From positions 1 through 64,000 of the forward strand of contig CBFIIQ010000001.1 in assembly GCA_965662685.1 (NCBI GenBank): a stretch of DNA of 64,000 nucleotides, written 5' to 3'. Positions 24,972-33,743 of the stretch are shown here, piece after piece. Each line of letters starts with the position of its first letter. Within the stretch, counting starts at the first letter, position 1. The notes under the pieces were generated by a model that was given only the letters and a program-made list of their open reading frames with translations, had not been told where the DNA came from and made no database searches. The stretch is from Eutrophocola sp965662685 (GTDB taxonomy: Bacteria > Pseudomonadota > Gammaproteobacteria > Pseudomonadales > Pseudohongiellaceae). A program made the position numbers and the translations under genes.

Positions 24972-26525
24972 ATGTTTTATCTCAAATCAATTAGACCGAT
25001 TGTTTTATTTTTCTGTGCTACATCTACAGTACTGGCTCAGGATGCCGGCAATTTGGCCGATGCAGCCATGAACAATGATGCGGTGCTTGTCGGACAATTG
25101 CTGGATCAGGGGGCAAACCCCGATGAAGCCGGTCAGTTCGATACTTCGGCAATACACTGGACTGTTGAAGCTGGCAATAGTGAGCTGCTGGAAACGCTAC
25201 TGAGCGCTGGTGCCAATCCTGATCTTGTTACCCGTTATGGTGTATCGCCTCTGGTGCTGGCTATAGAAAAAGGCAGCTCTGCGATGGTGAATCAATTGCT
25301 TGAGGCCGGTGCAAACCCGGAGACTCTGGATAAGGCCGGGCAAAGTGCATTGATGCTCGCTGCGGAATCCGGCGAACTATCCAATGTCAGGGCATTGATT
25401 GAGTCGGGAGCCAGCGTTGACAGAACTGACGAACATTTCGGGCAGACTGCGCTGATGTTTGCTGCTCGAGCCGGACATAAAAGTATAGTGGATTACCTGT
25501 TAACCCAGGGAGCAGACCCTGATGCCAGAACTGACACAGGCGACATACCGAATTGGGTGGCGCCTAATTCCCAGCGTGGCTTTGGCTTCGGTATCGGGAT
25601 TATCCGTGGCGGAACGCCGGCCGATCGGGGTAGACGAGAGCCGGTACAGGGAGAAATGACATCGCTACTTTATGCTGCCCGGCATGGCTATACAGAAGTC
25701 GCTGCCCTACTGTTACAGCGAGGTGCTGGCATTCATCTCTCGGAAGCCAATAATATCAGCCCACTATTGATGGCGGTTGAGAATAACCAGGTTGAAACCG
25801 CCAAACTGCTTATCGATCAGGGAGCTGATGTTAACCAGCAGGACTGGTATGGAAGATCCCCTTTATGGGAAGCCATCAATGTCAGAAATCTTTATATCCA
25901 CAACGACCTGTTTGATAATTTTGTCAGCAATCGTGATGAGCTGTTTAATCTGATACAACTGCTTATTGAGGCAGGCGCGGACGTCAATGTGCGAACCAGT
26001 GAATCGCCGCCAATACGCCACCATTTACTTTCCATTACGGGCACTCTTGAATGGGTAGATTTTACCGGCCAGACTCCCTTTATTCGAGCTGCCAGAGCCG
26101 GTGATATGGCGGTTTTGGAACTACTGCTTGAGCATAATGCGGACCCGTTGCTTACCACTTATGCTGGCACCAATGCCCTGATGGCGGTAGCAGGAATCAA
26201 CTGGGTTGTTTCTCAGACCTGGACAGAATCTCCGGAGAATTTGCTGGCCGCGGTTAGTTTGTGCCTGGAACTGGGCATGGATGTAAACCATGTAAACTCC
26301 ATGGGCCTGGCTGCAATTCATGGTGCTGCCAACAGGGGCTCTAATGCTATTATTGAATTTCTGGTTGAGAATGGCGCCTTGCTGGATATTCAGGACAATG
26401 AAGGCAGAACCCCTCTTGACTGGGCCAGGGGTGTATTTTTGGCAACCCACCCGGCAGAAGAAAAGCCGGAATCCATGGCACTGATTAAGCAACTTCTTGA
26501 AGAAGGAAATATGCCGGTAAACTAA
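24972..26525 (+). CDS. periplasmic ankyrin-repeat protein (module 1)
   Basis: 517 aa with a signal peptide (cut after VLAQ) and about ten ankyrin repeats of the LLDQGANPDEAGQ / LIEAGADVNVR type. Two insertions break the array: a Gly-rich stretch (GFGFGIGIIRGG) after repeat 5 and a longer loop near residue 340. Its TAA stop is directly followed by the ATG of the DUF1592 gene, so the two are almost certainly made together. A scaffold or binding partner for the cytochrome-like protein is the best guess. A second such pair lies at 60.7 kb. Confidence 0.88.
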   Translation: MFYLKSIRPIVLFFCATSTVLAQDAGNLADAAMNNDAVLVGQLLDQGANPDEAGQFDTSAIHWTVEAGNSELLETLLSAGANPDLVTRYGVSPLVLAIEKGSSAMVNQLLEAGANPETLDKAGQSALMLAAESGELSNVRALIESGASVDRTDEHFGQTALMFAARAGHKSIVDYLLTQGADPDARTDTGDIPNWVAPNSQRGFGFGIGIIRGGTPADRGRREPVQGEMTSLLYAARHGYTEVAALLLQRGAGIHLSEANNISPLLMAVENNQVETAKLLIDQGADVNQQDWYGRSPLWEAINVRNLYIHNDLFDNFVSNRDELFNLIQLLIEAGADVNVRTSESPPIRHHLLSITGTLEWVDFTGQTPFIRAARAGDMAVLELLLEHNADPLLTTYAGTNALMAVAGINWVVSQTWTESPENLLAAVSLCLELGMDVNHVNSMGLAAIHGAANRGSNAIIEFLVENGALLDIQDNEGRTPLDWARGVFLATHPAEEKPESMALIKQLLEEGNMPVN

Positions 26526-28820
26526 ATGCAGAAATTCAGAACATATTCTTTAGCCACTTGCGCATTGATGACATCGCTGTTGTCACTGTCGCCGGTTTCT
26601 GCATTGGCCCAGGAGACACAAGATGTTCCAGGCTTCATCGACCAGTATTGTGTCAAATGTCACAACTTTGAAGATTGGGCTGGCAGTCTGGACATGGGCG
26701 GCCTGGATTTTAACCATGTAGAAAATGACCCGGAAACCTGGGAATTAATGATCAGGAAAGTCCGCATCGGCATGATGCCTCCGGTAGGTGAAGAACGTCC
26801 AGACAATAACGGAATGCAGGATTTTGCCAGGACTATTGCCTATCAACTTGATAACACTATCGAGACAATACCTGAATCCCCTGCAATACACAGATTGAAT
26901 CGGGAAGAGTATGGCAATGTCATCAGGGATCTGTTGGCGCTTGAAATTGATGAATCCACTTTACTGCCAAGAGATAACTCCAGCGAAGGCTTCGATAATA
27001 TTGCGGCTTCCCTTGGCTTCTCCCCTGCCCTGATTCAGGCCTATACCTCAGCTGCCATGAAAATTAGTCGCTGGTCTGTGGGTGACATGACGACGTCGGA
27101 AGTCTCAACAGCTTATCTGCCCCCACCTGATTACATGCAGGACCAACATATAGACGGAATGCCTCTTGGGACCAGGGGTGGCATAAAAGTCATGCATAAT
27201 TTTCCACTTGATGGCGAGTACGATATCAATGTTGCAGCCCGACTGTTTAGTTTTAACAGTGGTAGTGGCAGGCAATTATCCTCGACGCTGGACTTCACTA
27301 TCGACGGGCAACCGGTAGAGCTGACCAACAACAGCATTAGCAGGATTCCATTAACTGCAGGGCTCCATACAATTACTGCCGCCATCATTGATAATCGAAA
27401 ATCTACCGGTGTTAACAATATCTACAAGGAATCCAGTATTGAGGGTAGTGTCAATCGAATAGAGATTATTGGGCCCTTTAACGCCAGTGGTCCCGGGAAT
27501 ACACCAAGCCGGGAAAAAATATTCACCTGCTACCCTGCCAGCAATGATGAAGACACAGCATGCGCCAAAACCATCGTACAAAATCTTGCCAGCCGGGCCT
27601 TTCGTCGCCCCGTAACAGAAACTCAGGTTGAGTCCATCATGATTTTTTACAATGAGGGTCATAAGGAAGGTGGTTTTGAAAGTGGCATTCAGCAGGCCAT
27701 CTCTCGGATATTGGTCGACCCACAGTTTCTGGTTCGTTTTGAAGAAGAACCGGAAGGCCTGCAGCCAGGCGAAAAATACCCTGTCAGCAATTTTGAACTG
27801 GCGTCCCGCTTATCGTTTTTTCTTTGGAGCAGCATTCCAGACCAGGAACTGATCGAGCTGGCGGTGGCCGAACGATTACATGATCCCGACACACTGCGCT
27901 CACAGATCAATAGAATGCTGGCCGATGAAAAATCCAGTGCGCTGGTTGAAAACTTTGCCGGCCAGTGGCTTTTCCTGCGCGATATGGAAAGCGTTACGCC
28001 GGAAGCCGGTGATTTCAATGACAATCTGCGCATGGCATTTATCAGGGAAACCCAGCTCCTGATTGCAAGTATCATTGAGGAAGACTCGCCGGTAACGACT
28101 ATTCTGGATGCGCCCTATACTTACCTGAATTCCCGGCTTGCCGACCATTACGGCATAGCAGGCGTCACAGGGTCAGCTTTCAGAAAGGTCAGCCTGCCGG
28201 AAGACAGCCCCAGACGCGGCCTGCTTGGTCATGGCAGCATACTGACAGTGACATCTACAGCCAGCCGCACTTCACCGGTCATCCGCGGCAGCTGGATTCT
28301 GGAAAACCTGCTGAGCGCCCCCGTTCCCGCACCTCCTCCCGGAGTGGAAACCAATCTTGACGGGGATGGTTCTACACTTATAACCACGTCAGTCAGGCAA
28401 AGACTCGAACAGCATCGTCAGGATCCGGTTTGCAGTTCCTGTCATAGTGTCATTGATCCTGTTGGCTTTTCGCTGGAGAATTTTGATCTGGTCGGCGCCT
28501 GGCGAGAATATGATGGTGACTCCAAAGTAAATCCCTCCGGAACACTGCTGGATGGGACAGAGCTTAATGGCCCCTCTGATCTTAGAAATTCACTGCTCAG
28601 CTATTCAGAATTATTTATTGAAACATTGACCGAAAAATTAATGACTTATGCCTTGGGCCGGGAACTTGAGTATTTTGATATGCCGGTGGTGCGTTCAATC
28701 GTCAGAGAAGCAGAAGCAGAAGATTACAGGTTCGCAGCCATAGTCAGAGGTATAGTGACAAGCGAGCAGTTTCTGAACAGAATAAAATCCGACGGTGTTC
28801 ATGTAGCAGACCGTCAATAG
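26526..28820 (+). CDS. DUF1592-type dihaem protein (PSD family, module 1)
   Basis: 764 aa with a signal peptide ending ALAQ. Haem-binding CVKCH lies at about 42-46 and a second CSSCH near residue 640 in DPVCSSCHSVIDPVGFSLEN. Between them are the domains usually labelled DUF1587, DUF1595, DUF1592 and DUF1588, with DUF1585 at the end. These proteins are best known from Planctomycetes, where they occur with DUF1552 partners as here. An oxidoreductase in the periplasm is likely; the substrate is unknown. The start is fixed by the abutting ankyrin stop codon. Confidence 0.88.
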   Translation: MQKFRTYSLATCALMTSLLSLSPVSALAQETQDVPGFIDQYCVKCHNFEDWAGSLDMGGLDFNHVENDPETWELMIRKVRIGMMPPVGEERPDNNGMQDFARTIAYQLDNTIETIPESPAIHRLNREEYGNVIRDLLALEIDESTLLPRDNSSEGFDNIAASLGFSPALIQAYTSAAMKISRWSVGDMTTSEVSTAYLPPPDYMQDQHIDGMPLGTRGGIKVMHNFPLDGEYDINVAARLFSFNSGSGRQLSSTLDFTIDGQPVELTNNSISRIPLTAGLHTITAAIIDNRKSTGVNNIYKESSIEGSVNRIEIIGPFNASGPGNTPSREKIFTCYPASNDEDTACAKTIVQNLASRAFRRPVTETQVESIMIFYNEGHKEGGFESGIQQAISRILVDPQFLVRFEEEPEGLQPGEKYPVSNFELASRLSFFLWSSIPDQELIELAVAERLHDPDTLRSQINRMLADEKSSALVENFAGQWLFLRDMESVTPEAGDFNDNLRMAFIRETQLLIASIIEEDSPVTTILDAPYTYLNSRLADHYGIAGVTGSAFRKVSLPEDSPRRGLLGHGSILTVTSTASRTSPVIRGSWILENLLSAPVPAPPPGVETNLDGDGSTLITTSVRQRLEQHRQDPVCSSCHSVIDPVGFSLENFDLVGAWREYDGDSKVNPSGTLLDGTELNGPSDLRNSLLSYSELFIETLTEKLMTYALGRELEYFDMPVVRSIVREAEAEDYRFAAIVRGIVTSEQFLNRIKSDGVHVADRQ

Positions 28821-28854
28821 CCCAATAAAGAATAGTCCTTGCCGGAGGCAAGCC

Positions 28855-30180
28855 ATGGCAAACTTTATCAGTAAAAAAAGTCTCTCACGCAGAACAATGC
28901 TCAGAGGAGCAGGTTCCATGCTGGCACTGCCATTACTGGAATCCATGATTCCCGCCGGCACACTCAAAGCACAGGAAGCACTTTCAAAAACCCGTTTCGG
29001 AGCGATTTATTTTCCCCATGGTGCCACCATGTCAAAGTGGACGCCGCTGAATGCAGGAAAGAATTTCGAATTTTCTGAAATTCTGAAGCCGCTGGAAGCG
29101 TTCAGGGATCAGATCAATGTGGTGAGCAACCTGACCCTGCCCCTGGCCTATGGACCCGGTGGCGCCACAGCCAATCACAACAGATCAGCCGCCAGTTTTC
29201 TCAGTGGCGCAAAACCATTGCGCGGGGCAACCCCTGAACTTGGCGTGACTATTGATCAGATTATCGCCCGGGAGTTAAACCGTGATACGCCTTTACCTTC
29301 GCTTGAACTGACCATTGAGGAAGCCACCATTAACTGTGGCGAAGGGCTAAGTTGTGCATACAGAAATACCATTTCATGGCAGTCTTCACTATCGCCATTG
29401 CCTATGCAAAACAACCCGCAGGTGGTGTTTGAACAATTATTTGGCGATGGCGCCACGCCTGCTCAACGGGACGCAAGAAGAAAGCAGTCCCTGAGTCTGC
29501 TTGATGCGGTGTCTGAGCAATTAGGGTCTCTGGACAAAAGCCTGCCAGCCAGTGACAAAATTAGACTGGAGCAGTACCTGACAGATATCCGGGAAATTGA
29601 GCGACGAATTGTCCAGGCCGGTGAAAAGGTATCCGAGGACGTGCCGGTGCCAGACAAACCCAATGGTATACCGGCAGATGTGGAAGAGCATATAAAGCTG
29701 ATGTATGACTTGCAGGTATTGGCCTGGCAGACAGAAATATCAAGAGTATCCACCTTTCTCATGGCCAAGGAGTTAAGTGGCGCAATCTATCCGGCCAGTG
29801 GCGTACGCGATGGATTTCATACCCTTTCCCACCATTCCAACAATGAAGACAACAAGGCCCGGTTTGCCTTGCTGAATCGCTACCATGTCAGTTTACTGGG
29901 CTATTTTCTGGATAAACTTAAATCCACACCCGATGGTAATGGTAATTTGCTGGATCATTCGATGATTCTCTATGGCAGTGGTATGAGCGATGGAAACTCC
30001 CACAACCATGATCCCCTCCCGGTCATTCTGGCAGGAGGCGCATATGGAAAACTGGAAGGCAACCGCCACATAGTGATGCCTGATAAAACCCAAATGTCTA
30101 ATTTACACCTGGCAATCCTGCATAAGCTGAATATCGATCAGAACAGTTTTGGCGACAGTACTGGCACGGTATCGATTTAA
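28855..30180 (+). CDS. DUF1552 Tat-exported protein
   Basis: 441 aa with a twin-arginine signal (SRRTMLRGAGSMLALPLLES). The DUF1552 core is clear: FGAIYFPHGATMSKW, AANHNRSAASFLSGA-like, SLELTIEEA, and a C-terminal ILYGSGMSDGNSHNHDPLPV block related to DUF1501 and alkaline-phosphatase-like proteins. It lies 34 bp after the DUF1592 gene with a GGAGG site. Families DUF1592 and DUF1552 are consistently paired, so the three genes form one exported module. Confidence 0.88.
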   Translation: MANFISKKSLSRRTMLRGAGSMLALPLLESMIPAGTLKAQEALSKTRFGAIYFPHGATMSKWTPLNAGKNFEFSEILKPLEAFRDQINVVSNLTLPLAYGPGGATANHNRSAASFLSGAKPLRGATPELGVTIDQIIARELNRDTPLPSLELTIEEATINCGEGLSCAYRNTISWQSSLSPLPMQNNPQVVFEQLFGDGATPAQRDARRKQSLSLLDAVSEQLGSLDKSLPASDKIRLEQYLTDIREIERRIVQAGEKVSEDVPVPDKPNGIPADVEEHIKLMYDLQVLAWQTEISRVSTFLMAKELSGAIYPASGVRDGFHTLSHHSNNEDNKARFALLNRYHVSLLGYFLDKLKSTPDGNGNLLDHSMILYGSGMSDGNSHNHDPLPVILAGGAYGKLEGNRHIVMPDKTQMSNLHLAILHKLNIDQNSFGDSTGTVSI

Positions 30181-30182
30181 AA

Positions 30183-30222
30183 GGGATTAAGGGATTTAAA
30201 TCAAATCCCTCCATCCCCATAT
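30183..30222. repeat. degenerate REP-like palindrome
   Basis: A shortened copy of the 17413-17455 palindrome: AGGGATTT and its complement AAATCCCT are retained, the outer GGGGACGG arm is mutated on one side. It begins 2 bp after the DUF1552 stop codon and may serve as its terminator. Confidence 0.6.
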
Positions 30223-30425
30223 TTTTTCTGCACCAAAACGGCTCTCTACGCACCATTTTTGCGACTGTTTTATTTTTTTTAATGCACGCATAATCCCTCA
30301 TGAACACCACAGCAATTTAAGGCTACCGGACATTACAGTCCCCGAGAAATTGCCACGCTGTATCAATTTTTAATCCTTTCAAATGGGGTTGTTGCAAAAC
30401 CCTTGAGCACATCAGGAGTAATAGT

Positions 30426-31802
30426 TTGAATATCAAAAAAACTCTGTTGATCAGTCTGACTTTTATATTGGCCGGTCACGTAAACGCACAATCAATAGAA
30501 GACGAAGCCGTCACCTGGTTACAGGAATTTATTCAGGTAGACACGATTAATCCTCCGGGCAATGAATCGCGCGCGGTAGATTTCTACGCCAAAATATTTG
30601 AAGCAGAAGGCATTGAATATGCCTCCGCAGAAAGTGCTCCCGGCCGCGGAAATATCTGGGCGCGCCTGAAAGGTGGCGATGAACCTGCCCTGATGCTACT
30701 GCAGCATACGGATGTAGTGCCTGCCGATGTTGAGTACTGGACCACGGAAGTGCTGTCCGGCGAAATACGCGATGGCTATCTTCTCGGTCGTGGTGCCCGC
30801 GATATGAAGGGCACCGGTATTTCCCACCTGGCGACATTTCTGGCTTTACACCGCAGCGGCAGAGCACTGAATCGCGACGTGGTGTTTCTGGCCTCGGCCG
30901 ATGAAGAAGCTGGCGGCCTGTTTGGGGTTGGCTGGCTGATTGAAAACCGCCCGGAGATTTTTGACGGTGTTGGTCTGCTTATGAACGAAGGCGGCGCCGG
31001 TGCCCAGGCACGCGGCTCCAATGAAATTGTATTCGGCGTTGAGGTAACACAGAAAGTGCCAGTATGGCTGCGCTTAACTGCAATCGACGAGCCCGGTCAT
31101 GGCTCTTCTCCGCGTACCACCAGTTCACTGACCCGTATCGTCGATGCCCTGAACACCCTTCAGGAAAACCCTTTCCCGGCGCGCATTATTCCGGAAGTCG
31201 CTACCTATTTTGCCGGCATCGCGCAGTCGCTGGACAATGAGTGGGGACCGATTTATGCCAATATAGAAGAAGCGGTAAGCAACCCGGACTTTCTGACAGA
31301 ATTTCAGGCTTACAGCCCGGGTCATCATGCGCTTACCCGCGACACCTGTTCTATTACCCGCTTAAGTGGTTCCAGCAAAATCAACGTGGTGCCACCGGAA
31401 GCCTGGGCAGAGCTTGATTGCCGTATGCTGCCGGATCGACCAGCGGAAGAATTTATTGCTGATCTGACGGCCCTGGTGGAAGATTCCGGAGTGGAAGTCA
31501 GTGTGATCATGGCCTTTAGCCCCGCCATCTCTTCCACCAGCTCACGCCTGTACAGCGCCATCGAAAGCGTTACCCGCGAGCTGTATCCAAATTCCCGCGT
31601 CATGCCAGCAGTAAGCACCGGTTTTACCGACAGCCACTTCACCCGCGACCTGGGCATTGTAAGTTACGGTTTTGATCCGATCATCACCGATCCGGGCGAG
31701 CCCACCGGTGTCCATGGTAACGATGAACGCATTCCGGTTGATGCCTTTCGCCGCGGTGTGCTGGACATGATCTCTATTATCAGTAATGTAGTGTATAACT
31801 AG
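30426..31802 (+). CDS. secreted M20-family metallohydrolase
   Basis: 458 aa with a TTG start 7 bp after AGGAG and a signal peptide ending VNAQ. Zinc-site motifs are intact: QHTDVVP (His94), GRGARDMKG (Asp126), the catalytic/metal DEEAGG (Glu160-161), a second Glu in MNEGG, and a His near the end in GVHGNDERI. The dimerisation-domain insertion (about 200-330) is present. M20 enzymes act as carboxypeptidases, dipeptidases or N-acyl deacylases; the secreted form here suggests nutrient peptides. Confidence 0.88.
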   Translation: MNIKKTLLISLTFILAGHVNAQSIEDEAVTWLQEFIQVDTINPPGNESRAVDFYAKIFEAEGIEYASAESAPGRGNIWARLKGGDEPALMLLQHTDVVPADVEYWTTEVLSGEIRDGYLLGRGARDMKGTGISHLATFLALHRSGRALNRDVVFLASADEEAGGLFGVGWLIENRPEIFDGVGLLMNEGGAGAQARGSNEIVFGVEVTQKVPVWLRLTAIDEPGHGSSPRTTSSLTRIVDALNTLQENPFPARIIPEVATYFAGIAQSLDNEWGPIYANIEEAVSNPDFLTEFQAYSPGHHALTRDTCSITRLSGSSKINVVPPEAWAELDCRMLPDRPAEEFIADLTALVEDSGVEVSVIMAFSPAISSTSSRLYSAIESVTRELYPNSRVMPAVSTGFTDSHFTRDLGIVSYGFDPIITDPGEPTGVHGNDERIPVDAFRRGVLDMISIISNVVYN

Positions 31803-31830
31803 GAGCAGTAAGCTCCACAGGAGAATAATA

Positions 31831-32355
31831 ATGAAAAACTCAATAGTGAATGCACTGGCAAGCCTTACCTTGCTTTGTAGCTTCGGCTCTACCGCTCTGG
31901 CACAAGAGATACCTGACGCTATTATCAACGTTGACGGCATCGGTTTCTCGCGCATGATAGATGACGAGCTGGTAGTTTTCGATCTGGTGGCCGCCTATGA
32001 CGAACACATGATCGTGGAAGCCAATTGCACTAAGTTTAAAGCCAAAGTTCAGGGAGTTGATTGGTGCTTCTCAAGCGCGGCAAACCTGTCAGCTTTTGAA
32101 GCGGCTACCCGGGACAATGGCAATAATAAATACCTTCCCTTTGTCGGAGGGCATTGTGCATTAGGCATGAGCCGGGGAAATCTGGCGGCGCGAGGCGATC
32201 CCCGTACAGCGGTTCGTATCGGCGACCAGTTAGTCCTCAATGGACGCTTCAGTGTGCGTACCGCTTTTCTGGAAGACTCGGCGCGTAATATGGACAATGC
32301 ACGTTTGCGCTATCAGTTGGCGCTTGCCGCAGGTAACCTGAAGGCCAACGACTAG
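31831..32355 (+). CDS. secreted YHS-domain-like protein
   Basis: 174 aa with a signal peptide ending ALAQ. VDWCFSSAANLSAFEA followed by YLPFVGGHCALGMSRG matches the YHS pattern (YYFSS-x-NLxxF, then YxPxxGGYCA) of secreted YHS proteins of unknown function. Residues that bind metal in other YHS domains (Cys, His) are present as C-x-F and GGHC. It lies 28 bp after the M20 gene, so the two may be co-transcribed. Confidence 0.75.
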   Translation: MKNSIVNALASLTLLCSFGSTALAQEIPDAIINVDGIGFSRMIDDELVVFDLVAAYDEHMIVEANCTKFKAKVQGVDWCFSSAANLSAFEAATRDNGNNKYLPFVGGHCALGMSRGNLAARGDPRTAVRIGDQLVLNGRFSVRTAFLEDSARNMDNARLRYQLALAAGNLKAND

Positions 32356-32366
32356 AACAGTAAAAC

Positions 32367-32437
32367 AGGGACGCTTGCAACTTAGCAACTTTTGATATGC
32401 CTGTATTTTGTTAAGTTGCTAAGTTGCAAGCGTCCCT
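32367..32437. repeat. 25-bp-arm perfect inverted repeat
   Basis: Arms 32367-32391 and 32413-32437 are perfect complements, starting AGGGACGCTTGCAACTTAGC, around a 21-nt loop. It is unrelated to the GGGGACGG palindrome and the GGTGTCAGAG ends, so it is a third REP-like family in the window. It separates convergent genes and can end both transcripts. Confidence 0.85.
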
Positions 32438-32465
32438 ATGAACTACAAGCGTCCCTATGAACTAC
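32428..32465. repeat. 19-bp tandem duplication overlapping a stop codon
   Basis: AAGCGTCCCTATGAACTAC is repeated exactly at 32428-32446 and 32447-32465. The first copy overlaps the right arm of the inverted repeat. The second contains the stop codon (32462-32464) of the minus-strand SMP-30-like gene. Confidence 0.9.
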
Positions 32466-33532
32466 TTTGCTCTGCCGCTATAGCCTTGTGCGATAGTATC
32501 AATGGCCACGATGGCATTACGGGCAGCCTGGGTGCCCCAGGAGCCGTAAAAGACGATTCCGTAAAGTGTCTTTTTATCCTCACCACCAAAGGCCACGCCA
32601 TGCATGCCTTGTGGACCCGGAATGGAACCCAGGAAGGTGCCGTCTGGAGCAAATACATCGGCCGAGCGTCCGGTAGCCACATACAGCCGACCTTCACTGT
32701 CGATGGCAGAGCCATCACCGCCCTGTCCGCCCTGCAACTGGCCGAAGTCACGCTGGTTACTCAATGAACCATCGGCTTCAACATCAAAGGCCACTACCGT
32801 TGCACCATTGGTGGCATAAAGGGTTTGTTCGTCAGCGCTGAGGATAATGCCGTTAGCGTCAGGGACATCTCCGTACTGACTGGTGTTGCCCTGCGCGTCA
32901 GCATAAAACACGCCAGTGCCTGACACAGAAAAATACACCCCGCCCTTGGCATCAGCCGTCAGATCATTCATTACACCGCCGACGCATTCCAGTGGCTCGC
33001 CATTAAAGCTGTTGGTAAGTAATTTTCGTTCCGGCTCCAGTTGCAAAATGCCCGTGCCAATACCCCGTGTTGCCACATACAAGGCGCCATTCTTGCTACG
33101 GGAGACCGCACCGGCAGTATTCAGGTCATCATGAATGATGCGCGCCAGTCCGGTATCAGGATCAAGCTCCATGACATTGCCGGCATCATTGTTGGCAAAC
33201 AGCATGGTGCCGTCTTCTCCGGCAATGGGACCGTCGGCATTATTGCCCTGCCAGCGCCAGACTACCTGCCAGATTTTTCCGCCCTGAATAACCCCGGGAA
33301 TGGATGATGCCGTGGGCAGTGTTGGCATGGGTGGCGATGAATTATCATCCGGCCCTTCACCAAATTGAATAGCCGCGGGAGCGATTTTGCAGCCGGCAAT
33401 AACATCAGCAAAGCGAGGGTCCAGCCTGGCCTGCAGGGAGTTACCCCGGTCAAAGCTGGACGCCGGCTGCTGAGCTGATACCCCGTGCGTCAGGCCTGAA
33501 AGCAATAATGCCAGAATTATTTTTGTACTCAT
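32462..33532 (-). CDS. secreted SMP-30/gluconolactonase-like beta-propeller
   Basis: 356 aa with a signal peptide ending VSAQ. Repeating strands such as GTMLFANNDAGNVMELDPDT, then NGALYVATRGIG and DAKGGVYFSVSGTG, DEQTLYATNGATVVAFDVE and SEGRLYVATG, fit a six-bladed SMP-30 propeller, with acidic/Asn metal ligands (MNDLTAD, DANGII). Members hydrolyse lactones or phosphotriesters. A cysteine pair (CKIAP, ECVGG) may form a disulfide. The stop codon lies inside a 19-bp duplication, so the final residues may be recent. Confidence 0.8.
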   Translation of the reverse strand: MSTKIILALLLSGLTHGVSAQQPASSFDRGNSLQARLDPRFADVIAGCKIAPAAIQFGEGPDDNSSPPMPTLPTASSIPGVIQGGKIWQVVWRWQGNNADGPIAGEDGTMLFANNDAGNVMELDPDTGLARIIHDDLNTAGAVSRSKNGALYVATRGIGTGILQLEPERKLLTNSFNGEPLECVGGVMNDLTADAKGGVYFSVSGTGVFYADAQGNTSQYGDVPDANGIILSADEQTLYATNGATVVAFDVEADGSLSNQRDFGQLQGGQGGDGSAIDSEGRLYVATGRSADVFAPDGTFLGSIPGPQGMHGVAFGGEDKKTLYGIVFYGSWGTQAARNAIVAIDTIAQGYSGRAK

Positions 33533-33743
33533 GGTCTTTCCCTCGCTATTCTTTTTTTATCCCACCATTAGTGATGGCTGTCATCAAAATGTCCGTAACT
33601 CACGATTAAAACAAATTTTTCACTTTGCCAATTCCGGCGTATTGTTATAAGTCTTTATAAAACACTAATCACACTATATAAAGTAACAAATATCAAAGGG
33701 CTCAGATAAAATAAGTCTAATAATTTTGTTACGGGGTATACCA

